A stretch of DNA of 64,000 nt from Gallionellales bacterium GWA2_60_142 (lineage in GTDB: Bacteria; Pseudomonadota; Gammaproteobacteria; Burkholderiales; Gallionellaceae): positions 18,522 to 82,521 of the forward strand of contig MGWR01000021.1 of NCBI GenBank assembly GCA_001801085.1, read 5' to 3'. The notes beneath the pieces are model-generated. The model was not told the DNA's origin and did no database searches. It worked only from the letters and a program-made list of their open reading frames with translations. This document shows positions 1 to 9,509 of this stretch, piece after piece (positions within the stretch are counted from its first letter, which is position 1; every line of letters starts with the position of its first letter). Made by a program: the position numbers and the translations under genes.

Positions 1-428
1 ATTTCGGCATCGTGTCGCGTCATCTTCCGGATCGTGTTCGGCTTCCAGCCTCTTACCTCTGCTTCCTTGGTTCGCGCATGAGCAAGCAATTCATTCTTGT
101 TAATTTCTGGCGTAACAAAGTACCAGTGTCCAAGTTTGGTAGAGCCGAGCCGCCGAGCTAATTCGTTTTCATATTTCCTTAGTTTGCCTAGATCCTCTGT
201 TATTTTGTCACGCTGCTTGTCGTACAACTCTTGTTGGGTGTAATGCTTATTCGGGCAGTAACACTGAAACCCAATGCCCGTAAGCAAGGTGAATCCTTCA
301 AGACCAAAATCACCTGGCGATGTCGGTATCGTCTGATAGCCTTCATTTGTGAACTTCTTCTTGAATACCTGTTGGCATAGCGCTTCCCATGAATCACCGT
401 CGAAAGCACCAAAACTTGTATTAAACAC
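1..428 (-). CDS. Unrecognised protein, cut by left window edge
   Basis: An open frame of 142 codons runs off the left edge, so only the N-terminal part is present. It begins with GTG, preceded by an AGGGAG ribosome binding site (438-443, complement) with a nine-base spacer, and an in-frame TGA lies two codons upstream, fixing the start. The protein begins MFNTSFGAFDGDSWEALCQQ and contains GDFGLEGF (about residues 39-46) followed by FQCYCP (54-59), then a charged, probably helical stretch and HWYFVTPEIN. The acidic residue, then GD(F/L)G, then a strand with a polar residue resembles the layout of PD-(D/E)XK nucleases, but the usual lysine is not obvious, so this is only a suggestion. Its base composition is clearly AT-richer than the downstream genes, consistent with acquired DNA. 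Function not known. Confidence 0.7.
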   Translation of the reverse strand, partial: MFNTSFGAFDGDSWEALCQQVFKKKFTNEGYQTIPTSPGDFGLEGFTLLTGIGFQCYCPNKHYTQQELYDKQRDKITEDLGKLRKYENELARRLGSTKLGHWYFVTPEINKNELLAHARTKEAEVRGWKPNTIRKMTRHDAE

Positions 429-543
429 GAATCATGTCTCCCTAGAATTAAATGAGTTACCTCAGCTTTTAATTAATTCTCTCCCTATCGGCAACTGTCG
501 CATTATTCCCCCCCCAACCACGCATCCGAAGTCCGCAACATCT

Positions 544-1218
544 TCAGCGCCCCCCGCCATATTCCTTCGCCACATCATCGTAATGCGCATGCGCCTCGGT
601 TTCCTGCAGCGCGGCCGTATACCATTCCTGCATCGCCGGGTGCGCCAGCAGTGCGTCGCGATAGGCTGCCGCCACGTCGGGCAGCGGCACGTTGTAGATG
701 TGGAAGCGCCACGCGACGGGGGCGAACATGGCGTCGGCTATCGAGAATGCGCCGAACAGCCAGGGGCCTGCGGGCGTTGCGAACCGGGTGCGGGCTTCGA
801 TCCATATCTCGACGATGCGGTCGATGTCGCGCTGTACGGCTGCCGTGGCCGGTTTGCCCTTGAGCTTGAATTTCAGGTTCATCGGCATCGCCTTGCGCAG
901 ATCGACGAAGCCGGAGTGCATTTCCGCCGAGATGCTGCGCGCACGGGCGCGTGCCTGGGTGTCTGCCGGCCACAACTGCGGATGCTGTTCGGCCAGGTAT
1001 TCCGCTATCGCGAGGCTTTCCCATATCTGGAATTCGTCGACGTGCAGGCAGGGCACCCTGGCATTGCCGGCGATGGGGCGCAGGGCCGGGTTGTAGTCGC
1101 GCCCGCCGACCGAGACCATGTGCTCGGTGAAGGGGATGCCCAGGTGCTTGAGCAGCAGCCACGGCCGCAAAGACCATGACGAATAATTCTTGTTGCCGAT
1201 ATACAGGTCCAGACTCAT
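544..1218 (-). CDS. Glutathione S-transferase family protein
   Basis: A 224-residue cytosolic protein with an N-terminal thioredoxin-like GST domain (residues 1-80) starting LDLYIGNKNYSSWSLRPWLL, where the serine of SSWS is the likely glutathione-activating residue, and the family ES dipeptide in WESLAIAEYL that binds the gamma-glutamyl group. The C-terminal all-helical domain includes GAFSIADAMFAPVAWR, matching the conserved N-capping/SxAD motif of GSTs. I chose the ATG preceded by AAAGGGA rather than the upstream in-frame ATG, because conserved homology begins there. It probably conjugates or reduces small electrophiles; the substrate cannot be told. No operon partner is evident: both flanks are intergenic. 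Confidence 0.9.
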   Translation of the reverse strand: MSLDLYIGNKNYSSWSLRPWLLLKHLGIPFTEHMVSVGGRDYNPALRPIAGNARVPCLHVDEFQIWESLAIAEYLAEQHPQLWPADTQARARARSISAEMHSGFVDLRKAMPMNLKFKLKGKPATAAVQRDIDRIVEIWIEARTRFATPAGPWLFGAFSIADAMFAPVAWRFHIYNVPLPDVAAAYRDALLAHPAMQEWYTAALQETEAHAHYDDVAKEYGGGR

Positions 1219-1745
1219 CGCATTCCCTTTCTGTTTTGTCATTTCACGCCTGTGTCCAGCCTGTGGTTGCACTGCATTCTTTGCGCATGCTGGAGGCAGG
1301 TTGGGGTGGACGGCGACTTCCGTGCTCGGCAGTTTTTTCGTTTGAGATCACAATTTGTGATTTCAAGTTTGAGGTGCCATATCGGGACCTCAAAGCTGCA
1401 AATTCCTTAAATGAATAGGGTGCAGGCCACGACTTATCTGGCCCGAAAAGTAGCTGCGCTGGATGGTGTGACAAGTGCTCCCCTTTTTACAGTCGTGTGC
1501 CGGCAATACTCCCGTCGATGCGGGATGATTGTTTGCGCCAGCCTCCTGTTCTGGGGATTGTGCCGTGAGCCTCGCGCCGTACGTGCGGCGGGATGTGCGT
1601 CAGGTAAATCTGCAAGTGGGCCGAACTTTATTTGAGCGGGGCGGGGGTGTCAATGCCGGCAAGCGCAGAGGCGAGACGGGTTTGAGTTCGAAGGCTATGC
1701 ACTGCGTCGCGCGAGTTTGTATCGGGAATCGGATAAACTTGCCCC
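1219..1745. other. Gene-free intergenic stretch with a perfect 15-bp palindrome
   Basis: I see no convincing gene here; the short frames lack family character. The notable feature is a perfect inverted repeat with a single central base, ATCACAATTTGTGAT, at 1347-1361, set in an AT-rich patch. It has the size and symmetry of a dimeric regulator operator, but the regulator is unknown and the nearest starts (GST at 1218, membrane protein at 1746) are 130 and 385 bases away. Confidence 0.4.
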
Positions 1746-2087
1746 ATGCAGATCAAACAAATTTCCTATACCTCATCCCATCGTCCCAGCCTGTTGCGCA
1801 AGGTCGTGACGCTAATCGGCATGGTCGCGCTGGGCATCGTGGCGCTGATGTTTTCGGCGGTCTTGCTTGCGGTCATCCTGGTCGTCGTCGTGTTCGGCGG
1901 CACTTACCTGTGGTGGAAGACGCGCGCGGTGCGCAAGATGATGCGGGAGATGCAGAGCCACGCGGCCCGCAATGCCCAGGCGGAAAACGATGCATTCCGG
2001 GGCGAGGTCTTCGAGGGCGAAGTGATCGAGGGCGAGGTGATTGAAGTCGTGGCCGTTCGCGTGCAGGAGTCCGAGGTCAGGCGCTGA
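1746..2087 (+). CDS. Small single-pass membrane protein, unknown function
   Basis: A 113-residue protein with basic N-terminus, one strong hydrophobic segment (about residues 23-55: VVTLIGMVALGIVALMFSAV onward) and a cytoplasmic tail beginning WWKTRAVRKMMREM. The tail ends in an acidic, repetitive stretch in which EGEVIEGEVIE is a short tandem repeat. Coding potential is supported by codon-position bias and by the composition pattern (positive-inside, one helix, charged tail). I do not recognise a named family. It stands alone, with a 500-base gap upstream. Confidence 0.65.
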   Translation: MQIKQISYTSSHRPSLLRKVVTLIGMVALGIVALMFSAVLLAVILVVVVFGGTYLWWKTRAVRKMMREMQSHAARNAQAENDAFRGEVFEGEVIEGEVIEVVAVRVQESEVRR

Positions 2088-2104
2088 GGATCGTCCCTCT
2101 GCTG

Positions 2105-2263
2105 TCACTTTCTGCGGGATCGCACCTGGATACGATACTGTTCCATCAGGGCTAGCGCTTGCTTCTTGATCGCGGCGGACTGCACGGGTTTGCAGCCTTC
2201 GATCCGCATCGAGGTCTGGACGGCTTGGGCGATTTTCTTGCTCAGATGGGCACTTATCTTCAT
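2105..2263 (-). CDS. Small basic protein, 52 residues, antitoxin-like size
   Basis: This frame is short but looks real: MKISAHLSKKIAQAVQTSMR, then RIEGCKPVQSAAIKKQALALMEQYRIQVRSRRK-type basic, helix-forming sequence, with an in-frame stop two codons before the ATG. The Shine-Dalgarno sequence is weak. It lies 61 bases downstream of brnA on the same strand, in a cluster of toxin-antitoxin genes, so it may be a third small component or a remnant of an antitoxin. No family assignment is possible by eye. Confidence 0.5.
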   Translation of the reverse strand: MKISAHLSKKIAQAVQTSMRIEGCKPVQSAAIKKQALALMEQYRIQVRSRRK

Positions 2264-2324
2264 CGTTCAAGCCGTCTGCGCGCTGACATTTTCATCGAGG
2301 TGATTGTGCGCATGACAGCGCCGA

Positions 2325-2591
2325 TCAATGACTATGCAGCTTTTCTTGCAGCCATACCTTGATGAGCGATTGATACGGCACATCCCTGGAGTTCGCTGCC
2401 GCCTTGATGGAGTCCAGCATATGTTGGGGCAGGCGTAGCGAGATAGTCTTGGTCGTCGGCTTCAGGTTCGGCAGCACGGCTCGTTTCGCCTTCGTCCAGT
2501 CCACATAGTCGGCGGAGTCGTTGGTTTCCCAAAACGCGCGCTCTTCGGCCTCGCTGGCGAACGTCGGGATTTGTTTAAGTGGTTTGTTCAT
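2325..2591 (-). CDS. brnA: BrnA-type antitoxin
   Basis: An 88-residue protein with an N-terminal region that would bind toxin (IPTFASEAEERAFWETNDSA) and a C-terminal ribbon-helix-helix-like segment, TTKTISLRLPQHMLDSIKAA, ending with PYQSLIKVWLQEKL. This matches the BrnA/CopG-type antitoxins, which neutralise the ribonuclease BrnT and repress the shared promoter. The gene follows brnT and overlaps its 3' end by 17 bases, the usual toxin-first order of this family. A GGAG sequence upstream of the ATG lies within the toxin coding region, consistent with translational coupling. Confidence 0.85.
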   Translation of the reverse strand: MNKPLKQIPTFASEAEERAFWETNDSADYVDWTKAKRAVLPNLKPTTKTISLRLPQHMLDSIKAAANSRDVPYQSLIKVWLQEKLHSH

Positions 2592-2877
2592 AGCTCTTGC
2601 GCTCCTTCTTGTGCATGTCTCTGGCCGAAATCACGCGTATCTTTTCTCCGCTGTGCCGTAGCGTGAAGGTGATGTGCAGTAGCCTTCCTTCGTCCGTTAT
2701 GCCGAGCGCATGGTTGCGTTTCTCGCGCTCGCTATGTTTTGCATCGTCCAGCAATAACAGCGGGTCGTTGAAGAAAATCTGCTCGGCTTCGGCCATCGAT
2801 ACGGCGTGCTTCGCCTCGCTCTTGCGGGCATTGCCATCGTCCCAGTCGAAGCCCGTGATTTTGGTCAGATCGATCAT
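2575..2877 (-). CDS. brnT: BrnT-type ribonuclease toxin
   Basis: A 100-residue protein with the BrnT pattern: FDWDDGNARKSEAKHAVSM near the N-terminus (the W-D-x-x-K-x-x-x-N/K-x-x-K-H signature), AEQIFFNDPLL, then GRLLHITFTLR and RVISARDMHKKERKSYE at the C-terminus, where RxISAR-x6-ER is the family hallmark. BrnT is a RelE-fold endoribonuclease that arrests growth when free of BrnA. I start it at MIDLTK because homology begins there; a TATA-rich stretch just upstream (about 2886-2895) could be its -10 region, implying a very short leader. A longer frame extends upstream to 2913 but carries no family sequence. Confidence 0.85.
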   Translation of the reverse strand: MIDLTKITGFDWDDGNARKSEAKHAVSMAEAEQIFFNDPLLLLDDAKHSEREKRNHALGITDEGRLLHITFTLRHSGEKIRVISARDMHKKERKSYEQTT

Positions 2878-2972
2878 CGGCTGTATATTATGAACACATA
2901 CGCAATAATGCAAGTCGGGATTGCCGATTGGCTTGGGATGCTCGCTGCCCTTACCCGGCCATGCCCCCGAAG

Positions 2973-3377
2973 TCAGGTCGCTACCCAGTTCTCCAGCAGT
3001 AATCCCGGAACCCGTTCGAACTCCCGCAGGTTGTTGGCCACCAGGGTCAGTCCGTTGCTGCGCGCGTGGGCGGCGATGTGCAGGTCGTTCACGCCTATCG
3101 GCTGGCCGATTTTTTCGAGGGCGGCGCGGATTTGGCCGTATTGCCAGGCCGCCTTGTCGTCGTAGGGCAGCACGGCAAGCCGGCTGGCGAAGTCTTCGAC
3201 TACGCGAATGTTGCGCGCGACATCGCTGCTCTTTTCGGCGCCGTGCACCAGTTCGGCCAATGTGACGGACGAGATCGCCATGTGTCCGTGATGGCGGTTG
3301 AATATTGCCAGCGCTTCCGGCGGCCGCCGTTTGATGACGTAAATGACGATGTTGGTGTCGAGGAGATATTTCAGCAT
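2973..3377 (-). CDS. vapC: VapC-type PIN-domain ribonuclease toxin
   Basis: A 134-residue PIN domain. The acidic metal-binding residues are visible in order: MLKYLLDTNIVIY (D7), SSVTLAELVHGAEKS (E), IGVNDLHIAAHA (D), and the terminal NNLREFERVPGLLLENW typical of VapC. All four motif blocks are intact, so the toxin is predicted active as an Mg-dependent RNase. The chosen ATG follows TAGGTGCGGCG; the longer open frame reads through the antitoxin in another frame. It lies eight bases after the antitoxin stop, in a two-gene operon. Confidence 0.92.
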   Translation of the reverse strand: MLKYLLDTNIVIYVIKRRPPEALAIFNRHHGHMAISSVTLAELVHGAEKSSDVARNIRVVEDFASRLAVLPYDDKAAWQYGQIRAALEKIGQPIGVNDLHIAAHARSNGLTLVANNLREFERVPGLLLENWVAT

Positions 3378-3385
3378 CGCCGCAC

Positions 3386-3619
3386 CTACAGGCTTTCGCG
3401 TTCGGGCTGGGTCTGGCTGGCGCGTTCGGTCATGAAATCTTCGGTGGCTGTCGCGGCACCCTGAAAGAAGCTGTCCCATGCGGATTCCGCGGGCGCGATG
3501 ATGCGCTCCTGGCCGACTATCCGTACTTCCACTTTTTTGACCGAATCCGGGAAGCGCATCTCGGCGGGCAGGCGAACCGCTTGGGTGCGGTTGTTGTTGA
3601 AGACGGTGCTGGCGGACAT
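3386..3619 (-). CDS. vapB: VapB-type antitoxin (AbrB/VagC fold)
   Basis: A 77-residue protein beginning MSASTVFNNNRTQAVRLPAE, which is the swapped-hairpin AbrB-like DNA-binding domain of VapB/VagC antitoxins (the NRxQAVRLP motif), followed by a toxin-wrapping tail with SAWDSFFQ. The ATG is preceded by a strong GGAGGAACC site; an in-frame upstream ATG at 3679 lacks family sequence. It should neutralise the adjacent VapC and autoregulate the operon. It is the second toxin-antitoxin pair within one kilobase. Confidence 0.9.
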   Translation of the reverse strand: MSASTVFNNNRTQAVRLPAEMRFPDSVKKVEVRIVGQERIIAPAESAWDSFFQGAATATEDFMTERASQTQPERESL

Positions 3620-3733
3620 GGTTCCTCCGATGTGGGTGCTATATACACAGAGGATATACGGGATGTTCATGTTGGTCAAATCATTGATCTGGAATGGGTA
3701 ATAGCGGATTCTCTAAGAGGGAGTAGCGGTCAG

Positions 3734-3830
3734 CCCCCCCTTTATGAAAGGGGGCGAGGGGATTTGCGGGAGGAGAGAGAGTAATGCCGCATTTTCAAAT
3801 CCCCCTCGGTCCCCCTTTTACAAAGGGGGA
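3734..3830. repeat. 97-bp palindromic C/G-run repeat element
   Basis: Two hairpin units in inverted orientation form an imperfect palindrome. The left unit has CCCCCCCTTT-ATG-AAAGGGGG followed by CGAGGGGATTTG; the right has CAAATCCCCCTCGG followed by CCCCCTTTTACAAAGGGGG. The halves match along nearly their whole length. A related element with the two units in the opposite mutual orientation lies inside the helicase gene at 38708-38805. It sits between the vapBC promoter and the end of the convergent sigma-54 activator gene and could also act as a terminator or mRNA-stabilising structure. Confidence 0.85.
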
Positions 3831-3900
3831 AGCCGTTGGAATCACCAACGGGAGTTGCCGGGGGTTAATTTAGCCGAGAGCGAGGAGGGTTTGATTCGCC

Positions 3901-5253
3901 TCAGGGCAAGTCCGGCCCCGAGTTCCTGAGCTTCCGATACAGCGTGCGTTCGCTGATGCCCAGCCGTTCCGCCAGGGCTTTGCGGTCGCCTTGGAAGTTT
4001 TCCGTTGCCCATGTCAGGTAGCGTTTTTCCAGAGTTGCCAGCGGGGCGATCTCTTCGGCCGGGCTGGTTGTCGGCGTCTCCTGTATTCCGCTTTTCGGCA
4101 TTCCGCTTTTCATCGCGTCCAGATACAGGTGCTGCGGCAGGATGGTGTTGCCGTCGGCCATGATCAGCGCGCGCTCCAGGATGTTGCGCAGTTCGCGCAC
4201 GTTGCCGGGGAAGTCGTGGCGCATCAGCGCGGCCAAGGCTTCTTCGCCGAGCGTGATCTTGCGCGTCGCATCCAGGTGGGACAGCAGGCTGGCGGCCAGC
4301 ATAGTCAGGTCTTCCATGCGCTCGCGCAGCGGCGGCAGCGGGATGGGGAAGACGTTGATGCGGAAGAACAGGTCCTGGCGGAAGCTGCCTTCGCGCACCA
4401 TTTGCGCGAGGTCGCGGTGGGTCGCGGCGACCAGGCGGAAGTCGGCGCGCAGCGGCTCCAGTCCGCCGACGCGCCGGTAGGTGCCGGCCTCCATCAGGCG
4501 CAGCAGTTTGACCTGTAGCGACAGCGGGATGTCGCCGACTTCGTCCAGGAACAGGGTGCCGCCGCGCACCGCTTCCACCAGTCCGATCTTGCGGCCGACC
4601 GCGCCGGTGAATGCGCCTTTCTCGTAGCCGAACATTTCGCTCTCGAACAGGGTTTCGGTCAGGCCGGAACATTCGACCGCGACGAAGGGCGCGGCGGCGC
4701 GCGGGCTCATGTCGTGGATGGCGTGGGCGACGAGCTCCTTGCCGGTGCCGGATTCGCCCAGCAGCAGCACCGAGCTTTCGTGTCCGGCCACGCGTTTGGC
4801 GAGTTCCAGCATGCGGTTGAACGGGCGGGAGTAGCCGACCATCTTCCGTTCGGGCGCGCCTTCGGCATGACGCAGGAAATGCATGGTCTCCATGAAATAG
4901 ACCGTGCTGCCGGCCTCGTTCCTGACCGGCGCGACTTCCACTTCGACATGCTCCCTGCCCGCGGAGGTGTGATGCACATGCAGCACGCGGCTGGGGTGGC
5001 CGCTCTCCATGCAGTCCCGCAGCGGGCAGTTCTCGCCGGCCTGGTCGCAGGGCTTGTCGTAGTGATGGGAGAGTTCGTAGCAGTAGCGCCCGACGACATC
5101 CCGGTCCGCGCCGAATTCCCGCAGGTAAGCGGTATTGGCCGCGACGATGCGGTATTGCCCGTCGAGCAGAATCTTGGGCTCGGCGAAGCTGTCCAGCAGA
5201 TTCAGCGTCTCCGCCGGGATATGGCTGGAACTTGTGTCGTTAATGGCTGTCAT
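3901..5253 (-). CDS. Sigma-54-dependent activator with Cys-rich PAS sensor
   Basis: A 450-residue enhancer-binding protein. Residues 15-130 form a PAS domain that carries four cysteines (C58, C69, C76, C81) in the pattern [19 protein letters not shown], suggestive of a metal or redox sensor. The central AAA+ domain has Walker A GESGTGKE (166-173), the sigma-54-contacting loop GAFTGA (213-218) and the Walker B FLDEVGD. The C-terminal Fis-type helix-turn-helix ends [20 protein letters not shown]. There is no receiver domain, so sensing is likely direct. It is divergent from the ferredoxin-ccoG operon, whose leader contains a near-consensus sigma-54 promoter; this is the obvious target. No clear Shine-Dalgarno precedes the ATG. 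Confidence 0.93.
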   Translation of the reverse strand: MTAINDTSSSHIPAETLNLLDSFAEPKILLDGQYRIVAANTAYLREFGADRDVVGRYCYELSHHYDKPCDQAGENCPLRDCMESGHPSRVLHVHHTSAGREHVEVEVAPVRNEAGSTVYFMETMHFLRHAEGAPERKMVGYSRPFNRMLELAKRVAGHESSVLLLGESGTGKELVAHAIHDMSPRAAAPFVAVECSGLTETLFESEMFGYEKGAFTGAVGRKIGLVEAVRGGTLFLDEVGDIPLSLQVKLLRLMEAGTYRRVGGLEPLRADFRLVAATHRDLAQMVREGSFRQDLFFRINVFPIPLPPLRERMEDLTMLAASLLSHLDATRKITLGEEALAALMRHDFPGNVRELRNILERALIMADGNTILPQHLYLDAMKSGMPKSGIQETPTTSPAEEIAPLATLEKRYLTWATENFQGDRKALAERLGISERTLYRKLRNSGPDLP

Positions 5254-5368
5254 GGCAGTGAGTATATGACAAATATGGCATGCGCTCCAGTTTTCCTGTT
5301 TGTATGTTCTTTGCTAGAAATTGATTATCCAATTGAAGACAAAGGGTATTTGCCTGAAGTGCGCCGGG

Positions 5369-5384
5369 TGGCACGGTGATTGCT
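5369..5384 (+). promoter_or_regulatory. Sigma-54 (-24/-12) promoter of the ferredoxin-ccoG operon
   Basis: TGGCACG at -24, a four-base spacer GTGA and TTGCT at -12: this matches the consensus TGGCACG-N4-TTGCW exactly. The start of transcription would fall near 5396, giving a leader of about 150 bases before the ferredoxin ATG. The 115 bases between this site and the divergent activator gene are enough for upstream activator sites. Confidence 0.85.
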
Positions 5385-5513
5385 AAATAGAGATCGGGTT
5401 ACGGTGACGTAAACCTCCCTGATCTGACAGGACGTGCAGTCCGTCAGCTTTGGCCTGTGGTGCGGTGCGCCACAGGTTCTTTTTGGCGCGCATGGTGCGC
5501 GCTGCAGGATTGA

Positions 5514-7222
<1,709 letters not shown>

Positions 7223-7236
7223 GCGCGCACCGGTCC

Positions 7237-7281
7237 GGCCGTTCTGTTACTTGGAGGTTTGGTAACGGAGCGGCCTTTTTT
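7237..7281 (+). terminator. Rho-independent terminator after ccoG
   Basis: GGCCGTTCTGTTAC pairs with GTAACGGAGCGGCC across a ten-base loop (with minor mismatches), followed by six T residues. It lies 15 bases after the ccoG stop. Confidence 0.8.
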
Positions 7282-7289
7282 CAACGCGC

Positions 7290-7367
7290 CTACACCGTCT
7301 TCGCGTTCACGAATTCGAGCATGCCCAGCCTGGACAGGTTGCGCCCGTCGCGCGCCGGTGAGGTGAA
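7290..7367 (-). pseudogene. Possible 25-residue coding remnant
   Basis: Downstream of the DUF2007 gene on the same strand a short start-less frame reads FTSPARDGRNLSRLGMLEFV followed by NAKTV and a stop, bounded upstream by a TGA. The composition looks like the C-terminus of an ordinary protein. I cannot name the parent gene, and chance is possible. Confidence 0.25.
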
Positions 7368-7377
7368 TCATCCCTGG

Positions 7378-7713
7378 CTAGTCTGGGATGGCGGTCAGTT
7401 TTAGCAACCAGTACATGAGCGCCGCGCCGATGAGGACGCCGGCGAAAAACAGTTGGAGTCCGACGGCGGTGCGTTCTTCTGGTTTGGCTTTCTCATCCGG
7501 TGGCTGTAGCGCTTCCCATTCGCCGACGATGCGCCTGGCCTCGTCGTAATCCAGCTCGGCAACCATTACCCGCACGAACCCCATCGCCTGCAGTTCGCCG
7601 ATGCCGCCCTGCAAATACTCGCCTTCGATTTGTCCGCTAATGCCGCGCTGCTCCAGCAGACTCAGGATCATGTGGGCGTCGAGTCCGCTGGATGCTTCAA
7701 ATACGCTTTTCAT
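7378..7713 (-). CDS. DUF2007-type putative signal-transducing protein
   Basis: A 111-residue protein. Residues 1-70 (MKSVFEASSGLDAHMILSLL through AELDYDEARRIVGEWE) match the small ferredoxin-like DUF2007 domain, with the usual 'long-lived hydrophobic patch plus VMVAELD' strand. A linker rich in charged residues precedes a C-terminal transmembrane helix (about residues 84-108). The domain resembles the regulatory PII-like fold, but no function is established. It follows a similar-sized membrane protein gene on the same strand with a 12-base gap, so they may be co-transcribed. Confidence 0.75.
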   Translation of the reverse strand: MKSVFEASSGLDAHMILSLLEQRGISGQIEGEYLQGGIGELQAMGFVRVMVAELDYDEARRIVGEWEALQPPDEKAKPEERTAVGLQLFFAGVLIGAALMYWLLKLTAIPD

Positions 7714-7725
7714 GTATCCCTCGCG

Positions 7726-8064
7726 TCACGCCAGCCCGATGTACGCCACCGCGCACAGCGAAACGACGGAAATGACGAATGATGCGTAGCCCAACATCAT
7801 CGCGCGCCGATAGCTTTTTTCGGCGAGCGCGGTTCCTTTCTCCAGCGCCTCGACGGCATTCTGCATCTGCAGGGCCAGTGCCTTGATGTGGGCGTCGTTG
7901 CCGGATGTCGCGGCCTGGAGTTCGATGATCTGCTGCTGTAACAGCGCCGATTGATTGGCGGCGGCGTCCGCGGTCTTGCGGGTAAACACCGGTGCGGCCG
8001 CAGAAACGATGGCGCCGACATGGGGCAGGACGGACTTGAGAACGGGAATGAGCCATGCGTGCAT
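7726..8064 (-). CDS. Small membrane protein with coiled coil, unknown function
   Basis: A 112-residue protein with an N-terminal hydrophobic stretch (WLIPVLKSVLPHVGAIVSAA), a middle region rich in Q, A and L that should form a coiled coil (about residues 36-80: SALLQQQIIELQAA onward) and a C-terminal transmembrane segment (RAMMLGYASFVISVVSLCAV). No family recognised. The start is preceded by GGAGTCCCAC. It is followed on the same strand by the DUF2007 gene. Confidence 0.7.
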   Translation of the reverse strand: MHAWLIPVLKSVLPHVGAIVSAAAPVFTRKTADAAANQSALLQQQIIELQAATSGNDAHIKALALQMQNAVEALEKGTALAEKSYRRAMMLGYASFVISVVSLCAVAYIGLA

Positions 8065-8158
8065 GTGGGACTCCTGATTGTGTGCCGGTCATGAATGAGG
8101 ATGCGGGCAATCTTACGCGATAAAATGATGCCATTCCTTTCGATCCGGGCCCGACATC

Positions 8159-8584
8159 ATGTGGCTACAAAAAGAGATACGCCTGCAAGCGAAGCCGCGC
8201 GGCTTCCATCTGGTCACCGACGAGTTGCTACGCGAGCTGCCGGAACTGCGCGACTTCTACGTCGGGATGATGAACGTGTTCATCATGCACACCTCGGCAT
8301 CATTAACGCTGAACGAGAACGCCGACCCGACGGTGCGGCAGGATTTTGAGAGTTTCTTCAACCGCGCGGTGCCTGAGGACGAGCCTTACTACCGCCATCG
8401 CGACGAGGGCTCGGACGACCTGCCCGCGCATATCAAGTCCAGCCTGCTGGGCAGCAGCCTGAACATCCCCGTCTTCAACGGACGTCCCGCGCTGGGAACC
8501 TGGCAGGGCATCTATCTGTGCGAACATCGCGACCACGGCGGCAGTCGCCGCATCGTGGTGACGGTGCAGGGGGAACGAGCATGA
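8159..8584 (+). CDS. YjbQ family protein (UPF0047)
   Basis: A 141-residue protein covering the full YjbQ family: [15 protein letters not shown], then the conserved [15 protein letters not shown] block with the invariant H and N-E-x-D residues, [10 protein letters not shown], and [21 protein letters not shown] at the C-terminus. Members have weak thiamine-phosphate synthase activity; the true role is unclear. It is the first gene of a tightly coupled run (yjbQ, acylphosphatase, thioredoxin-like protein, caxA), each overlapping the next by four bases. Confidence 0.92.
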   Translation: MWLQKEIRLQAKPRGFHLVTDELLRELPELRDFYVGMMNVFIMHTSASLTLNENADPTVRQDFESFFNRAVPEDEPYYRHRDEGSDDLPAHIKSSLLGSSLNIPVFNGRPALGTWQGIYLCEHRDHGGSRRIVVTVQGERA

Positions 8585-8865
8585 GCGATACGATCAAGAC
8601 GTTGCGACTGGTGATGCATGGCCGTGTGCAGGGCGTGTGGTTTCGCGACTCGATGCGCCGCGAGGCCGAGCATCTGGGCGTCAGCGGCTGGGTGCGCAAC
8701 CGCAGCGACGGCGCGGTGGAGGCGATGGTGCAGGGCGCGGCGGGCGCGGTGGACGAGCTGGTGCGCTGGGCGCATCGCGGCCCGCAGCTCGCCGAGGTGG
8801 AGCGCGTCGAGGCCGAGCCGGGCAGCGGGAGTTTTGCGGGCTTCGAAGTGCGGGGTTCGGCATGA
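8581..8865 (+). CDS. acyP: Acylphosphatase
   Basis: A 94-residue enzyme that hydrolyses acyl phosphates. The catalytic loop [11 protein letters not shown] supplies the phosphate-binding arginine and [17 protein letters not shown] supplies the catalytic asparagine; both are intact. The length is normal for the family. The start is the ATG overlapping the yjbQ stop (ATGA), and its own stop overlaps the following gene in the same way. Confidence 0.95.
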   Translation: MSDTIKTLRLVMHGRVQGVWFRDSMRREAEHLGVSGWVRNRSDGAVEAMVQGAAGAVDELVRWAHRGPQLAEVERVEAEPGSGSFAGFEVRGSA

Positions 8866-9509
8866 ACACTTTCGTGCCGCCCGACGCGCTGCTGTTCGTC
8901 ACTTCGGATTGTCCGCATTGCGCGACGGTGAAGCGCGGGCTAGACGAGCTGGTACGGCAGGGGCTCATCGGCAAGGTGGCGGTGGTCGATGCGTCCGCGC
9001 ATCCCGAACGGGCGGCGGAACATGGCGTGCGCACCGCCCCTTGGCTGCGGCTGGGGCCGTTCACGTTGACCGGGGCGCAGAGTGTTTCAGAGTTGCGCCA
9101 GTGGGCGGAATGGGCGAGCGGCGAGGAGGGCATCGCGCGCTATGTCGTGCATCTGTTGAAGCTGGGCGAGTTCCAGCATGCCGTCGCCTTCGTCTCTGCG
9201 GATGCGCAGCGCCTCAAGCCGCTGCTGGACATCCTCGCCGACACCGATGCAGGCATTGATCAGCGTCTCGGTGTCAGCGCGCTGCTGGAACGCTATGCCG
9301 ACACACCCGAACTGCGAGCCTTGCTGCCGCAACTGGCCGAACTCAGCCGCGATGCAGACCATCGCGTGCGCGCTGATGCCTGCCATCTGCTCGGCCTGAC
9401 AGGCAGCGCCGAGGCGCTCGGCCATGTCGAGGCCCGCCTGGCCGACGAAAATGAAGAAGTGCGCGAGATCGCGGCGGAGGCGATACAAAGACTGGGAGGG
9501 ACGGCATGA
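8862..9509 (+). CDS. Thioredoxin-fold protein fused to HEAT-like repeats
   Basis: A 215-residue protein. The N-terminal 80 residues look like a glutaredoxin/thioredoxin fold with the redox motif SDCPHCATVKRGLDEL and a following strand KVAVVDASAHPERAAEHGVR-T-APWL, where the cis-proline is in place. The C-terminal part (about 95-210) has two to three HEAT-type helical repeats (DHRVRADACHLLGLTGSAEA; NEEVREIAAEAIQRLG). The CPHC site should be redox-active, and the HEAT part probably docks a partner. It overlaps both neighbours by four bases. Confidence 0.8.
   Translation: MNTFVPPDALLFVTSDCPHCATVKRGLDELVRQGLIGKVAVVDASAHPERAAEHGVRTAPWLRLGPFTLTGAQSVSELRQWAEWASGEEGIARYVVHLLKLGEFQHAVAFVSADAQRLKPLLDILADTDAGIDQRLGVSALLERYADTPELRALLPQLAELSRDADHRVRADACHLLGLTGSAEALGHVEARLADENEEVREIAAEAIQRLGGTA

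Noticed and set aside
1244-1474. 76-codon minus-strand frame in the GST upstream gap
   Set aside because: No start signal, no family pattern, and low-complexity segments such as NLKSQIVIS look like AT-rich noncoding DNA.
1681-1712. T-loop-like GAGTTCGAAGGC, possible tRNA
   Set aside because: No acceptor, D or anticodon stem could be folded around it on either strand.
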